From: Agitococcus sp.
GTDB lineage: Bacteria > Pseudomonadota > Gammaproteobacteria > Pseudomonadales > Moraxellaceae
Assembly (NCBI GenBank): GCA_030646715.1
Contig: JAUSLJ010000004.1
Span: 1-44,830, forward strand
Direction of reading: 5' to 3'
Length of the DNA stretch: 44,830 bases
Below are positions 22,795 through 30,264 of the stretch, in pieces. Every line of letters begins with the position of its first letter. Position 1 is the first letter of the stretch. The position numbers and the translations under genes were made by a program. The notes beneath the pieces were generated by a model that did not search any database, was not told the DNA's origin, and saw only the letters and a program-made list of their open reading frames with translations.

Positions 22795-23346
22795 TTAGGC
22801 ATTGTCCAAGCGACTCTTAGCTTCTTTGACGCAACTACCCAGCACGGAAAGTATGTCAAGAACGTCCCCCTTCACTTCTTCAAACGTCCATTGCTGGGCC
22901 TCGGTTTTGTGCCCATGCATGTCATACAGATTTGTCAGGACTCGTTGCCTTACAATGCCTTCTTCCGCAGAAAACGATAGCACGTCAGTGAAGGGGAGGT
23001 AATCCCACCCCCACCAAAACCAATCAGCGGGTTGGGACTCGTTGTTCCCCCAGTCGGCAAAGGTAATAGCGTGAGGACAAGAAAACGCCAAGGCCGGTAA
23101 GTTGGCTAGCGCTAGACTGCGTGGCGCACCCACATAGGCACAAAAGTACAGAGGCCCGCATTGAATACGCGCGCGCAACCCGGATACGGGGTCAATGTAA
23201 TCAAAAAGGGTTCCGTTCGGAAATGCGGCGGCGTAGCGAGGAGCGAGGGGCACAACGGTTGTGTTCTTTATTCTACAGGGGCAGATAGTATAGCCTGAAA
23301 AAGCGACCTTTATTCGGATATCTGGGCCTTCGCGACCAAACGCCAT
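22795..23346 (-). CDS. Hypothetical protein, 183 residues
   Basis: The frame is open up to 23418 but only non-ATG starts exist there; ATG 23346 (MAFGREGPDIRIKVAFSGYT) is chosen without a clear ribosome binding site. Beta-rich, with an aromatic cluster PADWFWWGWDYLPF and three Cys (TICPC, QCG, SCPH). The end is a helix (DILSVLGSCVKEAKSRLDNA). No family recognised. Confidence 0.5.
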   Translation of the reverse strand: MAFGREGPDIRIKVAFSGYTICPCRIKNTTVVPLAPRYAAAFPNGTLFDYIDPVSGLRARIQCGPLYFCAYVGAPRSLALANLPALAFSCPHAITFADWGNNESQPADWFWWGWDYLPFTDVLSFSAEEGIVRQRVLTNLYDMHGHKTEAQQWTFEEVKGDVLDILSVLGSCVKEAKSRLDNA

Positions 23347-23572
23347 AGAAATAGGGCTGTTCCCAGGCGTATGCCCCCTTTCCGATAAAGGTCTCAGGCA
23401 GGTTCCAGAAAAATTCAACGTGTGTTTCAGTCTAAAACGGCAGACAGGTGTTTAGCTCACTTCTCCCTCGCCGGCGAGTGCCTATACCTAGTAGGCCAGT
23501 TTTATTGGTTATCGTTGTACCTACTACACTAAAGGCGCTTACCCGCCTGAACCCATTTATCTAAAGGAAATT

Positions 23573-24067
23573 ATGGACTTAAACAGAATTGCTGACCAGC
23601 ATTATGACTGGGTCGAACGCATGGGCTGGCACAATAAAAACCCGCTGGAAACCCTCGCCTTAATCGGGTCCGAAGTGGGCGAATCGGTGGACGAATGCTT
23701 GGGAAAATATCCTACGGATAAATTCGGCATGGAGCTAGCCGACATCGTATTACGCGTTGTCGATTTTGCCAAAGTGCAGTCCCTTGACTTGATATCACTC
23801 ATGGCGTTGGCGAAGCAAAAAGAAGGTCACTCTCTTTTTGCCGGAACTTCGCCGTTGGAGGTGCTCGCGTTCATGTCATCCGACTTGGCCAAAGCCGTCA
23901 ATACCTGTCGAGGCGCTGCCCCTACGGAGGAATTGGGCAGTCATTTGGCCAATGTTCTGGTGCGTGTTCAACACTTGGCTGCATGGCAAGGCGTGAATCT
24001 GGAATTGGAGATTGATGACAAGCTGGCATTGAATGAAAAACGAGGCACGCGCGGTCGTCGTATTTAA
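23573..24067 (+). CDS. MazG-like nucleotide pyrophosphohydrolase with a degenerate second copy
   Basis: 164 residues, ATG with AAAGGA. Residues 24-85 resemble the all-alpha NTP pyrophosphohydrolase fold (MazG type): SEVGESVDE supplies E34, E37 and E41, and MELADIVLRVVD supplies E54 and D57, the magnesium ligands, with the tail AKQKEGH in place of KxxxNxxR. These enzymes hydrolyse NTPs to NMPs and are common in phages. Residues 93-160 repeat the same pattern (SPLEVLAFMSSDLAKAVNTC then GSHLANVLVRVQHL) but lack most acidic ligands, so this copy is probably structural. A terminator follows. Confidence 0.65.
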   Translation: MDLNRIADQHYDWVERMGWHNKNPLETLALIGSEVGESVDECLGKYPTDKFGMELADIVLRVVDFAKVQSLDLISLMALAKQKEGHSLFAGTSPLEVLAFMSSDLAKAVNTCRGAAPTEELGSHLANVLVRVQHLAAWQGVNLELEIDDKLALNEKRGTRGRRI

Positions 24068-24076
24068 TTGATTGGC

Positions 24077-24110
24077 AAACCCTGTCGCAGGCTGGACGGG
24101 GTTTTTTCTT
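24077..24110 (+). terminator. Rho-independent terminator after the MazG-like gene
   Basis: AAACCCTGTC / GACGGGGTTT (10 pairs, one G-U), loop of 8, followed by TTTCTT. It ends right at the ribosome binding site of the next gene. Confidence 0.75.
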
Positions 24111-24120
24111 AAGGAAACTC

Positions 24121-24483
24121 ATGAGAAAACTTATCATGTTGTTCGTGTTGGGGTGCACAGCACTTTCCGTGTTCTCCACGGAACTAGCGCCACCCCTGCC
24201 TCTCCCGCAAACCCACTATTTTAATGTCGTGCAACAAACGAAAATGGCGGACGGCACTATCGGCACCCAAAACTACCTCCAGGCTTACACCGTTGGTGAG
24301 GAGCTAGTACAAGAAGGGTCCTCGTGCTGGAAGTTGACAACGACCAAAATTGGCACCAAGCCGGTAGCGGTAACGTTGTTGGCGGGCAGGGTGGAAACCG
24401 TGGTTATGCAAGAAAGGCCTGTTCTAAAGATAGTCAGAGAATCAGCGCCCTGTGTTGCAACTGCTAGTACGTTGAAGGGATGA
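24121..24483 (+). CDS. Exported protein or lipoprotein, 120 residues
   Basis: ATG with TTAAGGAAA. N-terminal MRKLIMLFVLGCTALSVFS is a signal peptide; VLGC fits a loose lipobox, with a possible alternative cleavage after VFS. The mature part is beta-rich (VTLLAGRVETVVMQERPVLK) with two Cys (SSCWK, APCVA) that may pair. It overlaps the next gene by an ATGA junction. Confidence 0.55.
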   Translation: MRKLIMLFVLGCTALSVFSTELAPPLPLPQTHYFNVVQQTKMADGTIGTQNYLQAYTVGEELVQEGSSCWKLTTTKIGTKPVAVTLLAGRVETVVMQERPVLKIVRESAPCVATASTLKG

Positions 24484-24485
24484 CC

Positions 24486-24677
24486 ATGCGCACGCTTAAT
24501 CAATGTGTCCGCGGTAAAACGGTGATTCCGGGCCGCCTCGTTTTTGCAGGGGGATACCCCAAATTTCGCTACGTGCCGCACTTGGTCAGCTGGGGTGGCA
24601 GAACCTCCCTGTTTTGGCTGGGCACTGAGTTGGTCTGGCTAGGCGCATCAGCATTACAAACAAAAAAGGACAACTAA
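24486..24677 (+). CDS. Small hypothetical protein, 63 residues
   Basis: Start at ATG 24486 (AAGGG eight bases upstream) or at ATG 24480, which overlaps the previous stop. Basic and aromatic-rich (PKFRYVPHLVSWGGRTSLFW). In the same operon as the neighbours. No family recognised. Confidence 0.5.
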   Translation: MRTLNQCVRGKTVIPGRLVFAGGYPKFRYVPHLVSWGGRTSLFWLGTELVWLGASALQTKKDN

Positions 24678-24680
24678 TCG

Positions 24681-25019
24681 ATGGACACTGTTCAACAAAA
24701 GAGTATCTGGTTACACATAGACGATTTTGAGGCGCTGACGCGGTTTAATGACACTTGTGGAGACATGGATGCAGGTGGACATGACGTGCCTAAAGACGCC
24801 ATGAAACGGCTGTATGAGCTAGGCGTCACGCGTAGCGTCGGATTTGGCCGTTCGCAAATGACTGCATTTGGCAACTATGTTCTCAATTGTGCCTCGGAGG
24901 AGCCGGTGCTTCCGTTGGTCACGTACGGTGACGCAGACGCACAATGGCGAGTAAATGCAAATGCGCAATTGAAAGCGGGTCTGGCCCAGGGGTCTCAGAT
25001 AGAGAACGTAACGCTGTGA
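24681..25019 (+). CDS. Hypothetical protein, 112 residues
   Basis: ATG with AAGGA upstream, 3 bases after the previous stop. Contains a helical start (SIWLHIDDFEALTRFNDTCG) and a central alpha/beta region. No family recognised. The stop overlaps the next GTG start (GTGA). Confidence 0.6.
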   Translation: MDTVQQKSIWLHIDDFEALTRFNDTCGDMDAGGHDVPKDAMKRLYELGVTRSVGFGRSQMTAFGNYVLNCASEEPVLPLVTYGDADAQWRVNANAQLKAGLAQGSQIENVTL

Positions 25020-25336
25020 CGGCGTCTTTGATTGATTGCCCGGCGTTGCATCAACGAAGTGATACGTATCCCTTTGGGGAACGGGTGCCTCGGAGCGTGC
25101 GCATGCTTAAAACGGTCACGGCAGACGCTATACCTGTAGTTGGGTTTGCAATGTGTAAAGGGGGCGTCCCGCCAGTTGCGTTCATCGGACAAGTGTTACC
25201 AGCATGGACCAATAGTCACGGGGCTGTCACCGTAGTGTTCGCCGATGGCGAAAAATTAGGAGTTAAACCGAATGAATTTGAAGTCGCTGACTGGCATATG
25301 TTAGGGAGTCAGAGAGAAGAAAGGACAGAATTATGA
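25016..25336 (+). CDS. Hypothetical protein, 106 residues
   Basis: Start set at GTG 25016, which overlaps the stop of the previous gene; the frame continues upstream inside that gene, but coupling makes GTG likely. The second half (FIGQVLPAWTNSHGAVTVVF then ADGEKLGVKPNEFEV) looks like a small beta barrel. No family recognised. Confidence 0.5.
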   Translation: MTASLIDCPALHQRSDTYPFGERVPRSVRMLKTVTADAIPVVGFAMCKGGVPPVAFIGQVLPAWTNSHGAVTVVFADGEKLGVKPNEFEVADWHMLGSQREERTEL

Positions 25337-25512
25337 GTGCTAAACCGTCTGCTTGGTCGCAAGGCGTAAGCGCAACATCGATGACTTTGGCGTACCTGCG
25401 TCAACAATTGCGCACGCACCTTGTGGCGAGAAACCACAAAAATGCGTATGTGCGTAAAAATGTACGCATCGCTCTTCATTTCGAGGTTGCGCGGCTTCGC
25501 ACACTTAAATAG
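25333..25512 (+). CDS. Small basic protein, 59 residues
   Basis: ATG overlaps the previous stop (ATGA) and has AAAGGA nine bases upstream. Translation begins MSAKPSAWSQGVSATSMTLA and continues with a strongly basic helix (LRQQLRTHLVARNHKNAYVR). Short but well supported by coupling; likely nucleic-acid binding or hypothetical. Confidence 0.55.
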   Translation: MSAKPSAWSQGVSATSMTLAYLRQQLRTHLVARNHKNAYVRKNVRIALHFEVARLRTLK

Positions 25513-25524
25513 GAGGAATAAGAC

Positions 25525-25713
25525 ATGAAATACTGGATGGCGAAATGCTCTTCATGCGGTCAAGTGAAGATTGCGCAAAAGAGCAAACCGGCTACTTGCA
25601 AATGCGAGAAAAGAACAGGGGTACGCTCCGTTCGTCGCTGTGGTAACGCACTGACGGATATTGAGGATATTACCGCTAAGGTTCTAACAGCGCAGGGAGA
25701 ACTATCGTTATGA
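25525..25713 (+). CDS. Small Cys-rich protein, 62 residues
   Basis: ATG with AGGAGG, near-ideal ribosome binding site. CSSCG and CKCEK plus a later Cys suggest a zinc ribbon; basic stretch RTGVRSVRRCG. No family recognised. Confidence 0.6.
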   Translation: MKYWMAKCSSCGQVKIAQKSKPATCKCEKRTGVRSVRRCGNALTDIEDITAKVLTAQGELSL

Positions 25714-25729
25714 AAAAAAGGAGGAAAAC

Positions 25730-25909
25730 ATGGCTATACCAGCATTAGTGACGGTTGCCGAAAAAGGCGAAGCATTGTGTCAAGTCGTTCTCAGTTACAT
25801 GGAGTGCTCCCCCACGAGTCCCCTTGATGTATTGCTAGGGACGAGTAAAGAAGAGGCACAAAGTGCGCTACTGAACCTGCGCATTTTGTTGGCGACGCTT
25901 AAAACGTAA
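25730..25909 (+). CDS. Small hypothetical protein, 59 residues
   Basis: ATG with AAGGAGG. Acidic, mostly helical: MAIPALVTVAEKGEALCQVV and, near the end, EEAQSALLNLRILLATLK. Continues the operon; no family recognised. Confidence 0.55.
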   Translation: MAIPALVTVAEKGEALCQVVLSYMECSPTSPLDVLLGTSKEEAQSALLNLRILLATLKT

Positions 25910-25941
25910 AGCGCGAAAATTGGTCCACCCAAAAGGAAGAT

Positions 25942-26238
25942 ATGTCAGTTTATCAGTGTGAAACGTGCGGTTGTGTTGAAAACACGGCGCTGGGCTTTTA
26001 CTGGGCTCGTCACGACAAAGACTGGCCAGAAGAAGCGCGTGGCAAGGCCTTGTGTTCTGAATGTGCCCCTAGGGTGTACTCAGATGGGTCAGCTACCGGA
26101 TGGGGAAAGTGGCACGGTCGCTTTACGAAGCGGCAGGCCAAAGGGATGTTGATTGATTCTCAAGGACTATTGTGGAGTAAAGAGACAGTCGCTGCCGGAC
26201 AATTACCTCCTCATCTAAGAATCGTGGGTGAAGTTTAA
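25942..26238 (+). CDS. Putative zinc-finger protein, 98 residues
   Basis: ATG with AAAAGGAAG. CETCGC near the N-terminus and CSEC at about residue 38 form a CxxC...CxxC zinc site around ENTALGFYWARHDKDW. A segment SDGSATGWGKWHGRF follows. This small-protein type is known to me from large phages but has no assigned function. Last gene of the 24121-26238 cluster. Confidence 0.65.
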   Translation: MSVYQCETCGCVENTALGFYWARHDKDWPEEARGKALCSECAPRVYSDGSATGWGKWHGRFTKRQAKGMLIDSQGLLWSKETVAAGQLPPHLRIVGEV

Positions 26239-26321
26239 GGAAAAACTGAGAGAGAGCAAGTTTAGCCTTACCGCTGAACCGTCTCTTTCTATTGAAAAAT
26301 GTAGTTAACTGAGAGACCTAA

Positions 26322-27326
26322 ATGAAAACGAAATTAAACTTGATGGCAATCGCAATAATGCTGGCGGTATCGGCTTGTGGAGGTGGTTCTGGTTCTGGCG
26401 CAGTTTCAGTACCCGCAACTCCTCCCGTAGCCACAACGCCCGGCATAACGCCGGCCAACTTGCAAACCAATGTACCTGCGCCAACGTATGTCGCTGGTTC
26501 AACTGAGTTAATCTCGTACACGGAATTAAACGGCTTTCGCCGGATGATGGGCCTTGGACCTGTAGCGCAAGACACCAAAATGGATGTGGGCGCCAAAAAC
26601 CATTCTGCTTATTGTGCACTTAACCAGGAAATAACGCATATTGAATCGGCAGCTAAGTCCGGATTTACCGGTGTTAGTTTTTCGGATAGATTGATTGTGG
26701 CGCAGTACGCAGGAACTCCTGTGCTAGAACTGATAGGCGTTGGGTACGAGAAAATGGGCGTCGACGGTATGATGAACACGCTATATCACAGGGACGGTTT
26801 AACAGCACAATCGGTAACGCACGTAGGTATTTCTTACACTGCTGGTTGGAGTTATCCGGTAGTGATGGATTTTGGTCAAGTTGGCCTGGGGCAGAATAAT
26901 GCTTCAGATTTTTCCACCACCTATCCCGTCGCGAACCAGACAGATTTGCCGCTCACAATGTCCCCGGAATTACCTAATCCGTTTTCTGATTTGGTTCCCT
27001 CCTATGATGTGTTCGCCAAAAATACGAGTTCTCCTATTTCAGTTTACTCAGAAGCAAAGACGACCTTGACAGTTGCCACCTTTACTGTGGCAGAAAAGGG
27101 GCAAACAACACCCTTGGATGTTCGGTTACTTACGTCGAAAAATGACGTAAATGGATTTATAGCTAAAAATGTGGCACACATCGTAGGACGAGTTCCGTTC
27201 AAGGCTAACACGACCTATAACGTGTCCTTCAACGGAAATGTGAATGGTGTCACGCTCATGAAGAACTGGAGCTTTACTACCGGAACTTCTTTGTTATATG
27301 GCGGCGGCGCTAATTTGCCAAAATAG
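26322..27326 (+). CDS. CAP-domain lipoprotein
   Basis: 334 residues. A lipoprotein signal peptide (AIMLAVSACGGGSGSG) ends in the lipobox VSAC, followed by a Gly/Ser/Pro linker (~20-65). Residues ~66-215 resemble a CAP/SCP domain: LNGFRRMMGLGPVAQDTKMD, AKNHSAYCALNQEITHIE, and a later HVGISY; a His and Glu in the cleft are present. The C-terminal ~110 residues look Ig-like. CAP proteins are extracellular with lipid- or wall-related roles. The start has GAGAG upstream. A long-looped hairpin (CCCGCTT/AAGCGGG, 27336-27371) follows. Confidence 0.75.
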   Translation: MKTKLNLMAIAIMLAVSACGGGSGSGAVSVPATPPVATTPGITPANLQTNVPAPTYVAGSTELISYTELNGFRRMMGLGPVAQDTKMDVGAKNHSAYCALNQEITHIESAAKSGFTGVSFSDRLIVAQYAGTPVLELIGVGYEKMGVDGMMNTLYHRDGLTAQSVTHVGISYTAGWSYPVVMDFGQVGLGQNNASDFSTTYPVANQTDLPLTMSPELPNPFSDLVPSYDVFAKNTSSPISVYSEAKTTLTVATFTVAEKGQTTPLDVRLLTSKNDVNGFIAKNVAHIVGRVPFKANTTYNVSFNGNVNGVTLMKNWSFTTGTSLLYGGGANLPK

Positions 27327-27401
27327 CTCGGGTCGCCCGCTTTTCAGCTTAAGGCTAGTCTGTTAAGCGGGTAGGACATTTATTGGATAAAAAGGAGTGA
27401 G

Positions 27402-27638
27402 ATGTTAATTGCAAAAGGAATAGACCGCGAAGCGCGGGACGTGCCATCAAGCGGGGATAGTCGTAAGCGGGTAGACGCTTATTTTGTGTCGTACGATTGT
27501 CCACCTGATAAAGTTAACGCCAGCCGTCATGAGTGGGTTTGCCGTTTTGAGGTGGCTCGTGGCGCAAGTTTTACGATGCAACATTTTGAAGACAAAGTGC
27601 AAGCGAAAGCAGCACGGGGATTTGTCCCCGCTTACTAG
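27402..27638 (+). CDS. Hypothetical protein, 78 residues
   Basis: ATG with AAGGAG. Contains VDAYFVSYDCPPDKVNASRH and a basic end. No family recognised. First of three short genes before the CRISPR locus. Confidence 0.55.
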   Translation: MLIAKGIDREARDVPSSGDSRKRVDAYFVSYDCPPDKVNASRHEWVCRFEVARGASFTMQHFEDKVQAKAARGFVPAY

Positions 27639-27680
27639 GCTCAAGAACCCTCGGATAGGTGGAGCGCAAAAGGAACAATT

Positions 27681-27914
27681 ATGCCAATGGCAAAAAAGCT
27701 TGAAAGACTACTACTCGATGTTCAGACTGACCGTGCTCGAGAGGCCACTAACACGCTAATACAGGTGCGGCGTGTAACCTTCCCCGGAAGAGGTTTGTTG
27801 GATATTTACTACCGTGAGGACAATTGTCATATTGAAGAAGCCTATTTCCAGTATGAGGACCACAGGGAGAAGCTGAACGAGGAAGAACTTGGTTCTTTAT
27901 CGGTGACTTACTAA
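27681..27914 (+). CDS. Hypothetical protein, 77 residues, paralogue of the next gene
   Basis: ATG with AAAAGGA. The C-terminal half LLDIYYREDNCHIEEAYFQY aligns with SVEIHYHDDGEEIREAFFIN of the next gene, and both end with a similar ...EEL/DEL...Y pattern. A beta-strand protein of unknown function. Confidence 0.6.
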   Translation: MPMAKKLERLLLDVQTDRAREATNTLIQVRRVTFPGRGLLDIYYREDNCHIEEAYFQYEDHREKLNEEELGSLSVTY

Positions 27915-27975
27915 GCAGAGTCAAGTGCGAGATGGCTAACACGCATTTTTCAACAACAAGTCAAATGAGGAACTT

Positions 27976-28209
27976 ATGGCTATTCAAGCGGCGTCTATGA
28001 TGTTTTTATCCGATTTGCAACGCGGGAAGGAATTCGCCTACGGGGAAACACAACATGTTGTCAAAATAATGGACTTTGGCTCCAACAAGTCTGTTGAGAT
28101 TCACTATCACGACGATGGAGAGGAAATTCGCGAGGCGTTTTTTATTAACGCGGGCGAGCGTCTTTGGTTAAATTATGATGAGCTTAAAATTTTGTCGCAA
28201 TTTTATTGA
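27976..28209 (+). CDS. Hypothetical protein, 77 residues, paralogue of the previous gene
   Basis: ATG with GAGGA. Same length as the preceding paralogue, similarity concentrated in the last 45 residues. A strong terminator follows, so this closes the small-gene series. Confidence 0.6.
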   Translation: MAIQAASMMFLSDLQRGKEFAYGETQHVVKIMDFGSNKSVEIHYHDDGEEIREAFFINAGERLWLNYDELKILSQFY

Positions 28210-28213
28210 TTTT

Positions 28214-28245
28214 GAAAGAGCCCTCGAATGATGGGCTCTTTTTTT
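28214..28245 (+). terminator. Rho-independent terminator
   Basis: AAAGAGCCC / GGGCTCTTT, 9 perfect pairs, followed by TTTT. Separates the plus-strand small-gene run from the CRISPR locus. Confidence 0.95.
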
Positions 28246-28282
28246 GCGTATGCAGCGTCAATGGAAGGAGAATGCGCTGCCG

Positions 28283-28489
28283 CTTTTATACGGACTGTGC
28301 GGTCGGGAACGAGTCTGGTTTGAGGATGGCACAAAGAACACTATTCTAAACGACCTATGCGGTCGGGAACCTGACTCTGACTGTCTTAGCTCGCCTTGAG
28401 AACTCTAAACGACCTATACGGTCGGGAACAAATAGAACCGAGTTTAAGCAGGGTTACCGCCATTCTAAACGACCTATGCGGTCGGGAAT
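28283..28489 (-). CRISPR. Small decayed type I-F CRISPR array (4 repeats, 3 spacers)
   Basis: Repeats at 28343-28370 (matching the main array), 28402-28429 (2 changes), 28462-28489 (last base changed) and 28283-28310 (6 changes), with spacers of 32, 31 and 32 bases. On the orientation of the main array it is read leftwards, with the strongest decay at the left (trailer) end. The cas-operon terminator occupies the place where a leader would be, so this array looks inactive and old. Spacer targets cannot be identified here. Confidence 0.9.
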
Positions 28490-28529
28490 TCAGGGACATA
28501 GTAATTTAAACGGTTTGGCAACCGAAAAG

Positions 28530-28573
28530 CTAAAATTGGCTGGCAGGGCACTTACGCACTATGCCAGCCAATT
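28530..28573 (-). terminator. Terminator of the cas8f-cas6f operon
   Basis: Minus strand: AATTGGCTGGCA, 16-base loop, TGCCAGCCAATT (12 perfect pairs), then TTAGCTTTTC. 25 bases after the cas6f stop. Confidence 0.85.
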
Positions 28574-28597
28574 CGGTGTAACTGTTGTTAAAAAAAT

Positions 28598-29152
28598 TTA
28601 AAACTGAGGCAACCCGCCTTGAACACACATACCGTAACTGCTAAACGACACTTCGGTAACTGCGGCTACAAAACGTTTTTTCATTTTAAACAAAAACGAA
28701 TGTCCATTCGTTTTGCTCGAGCAGGCTACACTAAATTGCGTTTTCGCATGAGGTTGGCTAAATGCCGGTTGCCCTCTGCGTTCACGGCGGCGCGCTTGTG
28801 CTGGTTTTACTTTATCCGCCGATGAATCTCGGGTGGGGGCTGCAAACGCAGAACCGGCGGGAACCGTTGTTACTGCAGACCGTGACACGCCTCCCGTCGC
28901 TAGCAATCGAAGACCGCGTGGCTGGCGGATAAACGCCATTAATTGGTCGGAAGTACCGAACACACGCAAAGTATTTGCCGATTCCATGGCAGTACCTGCG
29001 ACCCATTCCGGAAAATCGATACCCAGTACGTTACCATGCTCACGATTGAATGCATGAACATGGCGCCATACTTCGGCCATCATCTCGGACCCGTCTTCGC
29101 CTTGTCCTGCGAAGGCGATATAGGACAAACTTGTGAGGGCAAATGCGGACAT
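28598..29152 (-). CDS. cas6f: Cas6f (Csy4) crRNA-processing endoribonuclease
   Basis: 184 residues, ATG with GGAG, 2 bases after the cas7f stop. Csy4 family features: N-terminal part with catalytic His at 33 (RHVHAF, equivalent to His29), GIDFP, an Arg-rich helix (KPAQARRRERRG) for stem binding, and the family ending SSYGMCVQGGLPQF (compare CYGLSKGGFVPWF in P. aeruginosa Csy4). It cuts the pre-crRNA after the repeat stem and stays bound to the 3' handle. The repeat here has the matching 5-bp stem and 5-base loop. Last gene of the operon. Confidence 0.93.
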   Translation of the reverse strand: MSAFALTSLSYIAFAGQGEDGSEMMAEVWRHVHAFNREHGNVLGIDFPEWVAGTAMESANTLRVFGTSDQLMAFIRQPRGLRLLATGGVSRSAVTTVPAGSAFAAPTRDSSADKVKPAQARRRERRGQPAFSQPHAKTQFSVACSSKTNGHSFLFKMKKRFVAAVTEVSFSSYGMCVQGGLPQF

Positions 29153-29154
29153 AG

Positions 29155-30180
29155 TTATTCTCCACCGCCGAAAACGCCACCACGGATGCAGACCGCCGTA
29201 TAGAACTGACGTTGGGCTGGGGTTAACGCGGTGCCCGCAACGATAAGTTTTACTATGCCAAACACGGAGTCTGTCGCGGTATACCGATACGCGATACCTT
29301 TATGGGCATTGGCGCCATACGGCTCCACTGCAATTGGCGTCCCTGCGGTGCCGCCTGGGTACCATGTATCAATCACACGAAGCGCATTCCCCACTTTGCG
29401 GTCGTTAATAATGGCGTGTAAGAGACCCGCTGGCGTTTTGATTTTCGCCAGCGTACGTGTAACACCATTGCCACCCTTCCAGTTTTCCTTAGAGGCTTTG
29501 TCCATTTGGGACGACGCCCATTCCTGACTTGGGTAAACGCGCGCGCCCAGGCCCATGACGATATCGGCACGAACGTGGAAATTCACGCCACGGCTAGTCG
29601 TAGACGTCAATGCGCCTTCCAGCTCAGTGGCCAACGCGACCAGTGCCAGCTTATGAACGGCGTATTCTGGCGCGTCAACATTAAACATGTCGCCTTCAGC
29701 TGGCAGCAAGTCAATAAACTTGAAGCTTTTGGTGCCGGTAGTGACCGATACCTTTACCGCCTCGGCTTCCCCTGCGTTACGCCAAGCCCAGCCACCCATG
29801 GCAAGGGTAATAGCATAGCGTTTGGCCAATTCAGTGAAGTCACCGGCAGCAGTCGCCGCCGCCATGATAGTGGCATGTTGAGCGTAAAATTCAGATTCAT
29901 TGCAGGCATGGGGTGCGGCACAGGCGTTACGGATAAGTATTTTACCCATCAAGACCAGCACGGTATCGCCGGCGGACAGGTTGGCCGATTCAACAACTTG
30001 CATTACCGTCAGTGCCTTTTCTTCTTCCTTCGTTTTGGAGGTGGCGTTCAGGCCACGCAACGGTTCGTCACGGACCACGATAGGGGTCAATGCGCCGCCA
30101 ACTTCAGGCGCGCTGTACATCAAGAAATGACCTGGATTGATGGAACGGGTAAATGCGAGTACGGAAGGATTCTTAGCCAT
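29155..30180 (-). CDS. cas7f: Cas7f (Csy3) backbone subunit of Cascade
   Basis: 341 residues from ATG 30180 (AAAGG upstream), the same size as known Csy3. It has clear family motifs: PSVLAFTRSI at the start, RGLNA, ACNES, WAWRN and the diagnostic NALRVIDTWYPGGTAGTPIA VEPYG region, ending FYTAVCIRGGVFG. Six copies normally bind the crRNA spacer as the complex backbone. Between cas5f and cas7f lies an 84-base AT-rich gap; the other spacings in the operon are only 1-2 bases. Confidence 0.95.
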   Translation of the reverse strand: MAKNPSVLAFTRSINPGHFLMYSAPEVGGALTPIVVRDEPLRGLNATSKTKEEEKALTVMQVVESANLSAGDTVLVLMGKILIRNACAAPHACNESEFYAQHATIMAAATAAGDFTELAKRYAITLAMGGWAWRNAGEAEAVKVSVTTGTKSFKFIDLLPAEGDMFNVDAPEYAVHKLALVALATELEGALTSTTSRGVNFHVRADIVMGLGARVYPSQEWASSQMDKASKENWKGGNGVTRTLAKIKTPAGLLHAIINDRKVGNALRVIDTWYPGGTAGTPIAVEPYGANAHKGIAYRYTATDSVFGIVKLIVAGTALTPAQRQFYTAVCIRGGVFGGGE

Positions 30181-30264
30181 GATAGTGCCTTTATAAGTGA
30201 GAAACAAATAACGAAATTAAATTAAAAAATCAAAAATAAACCGGAAAAGGGTGGTGCGTTACAT

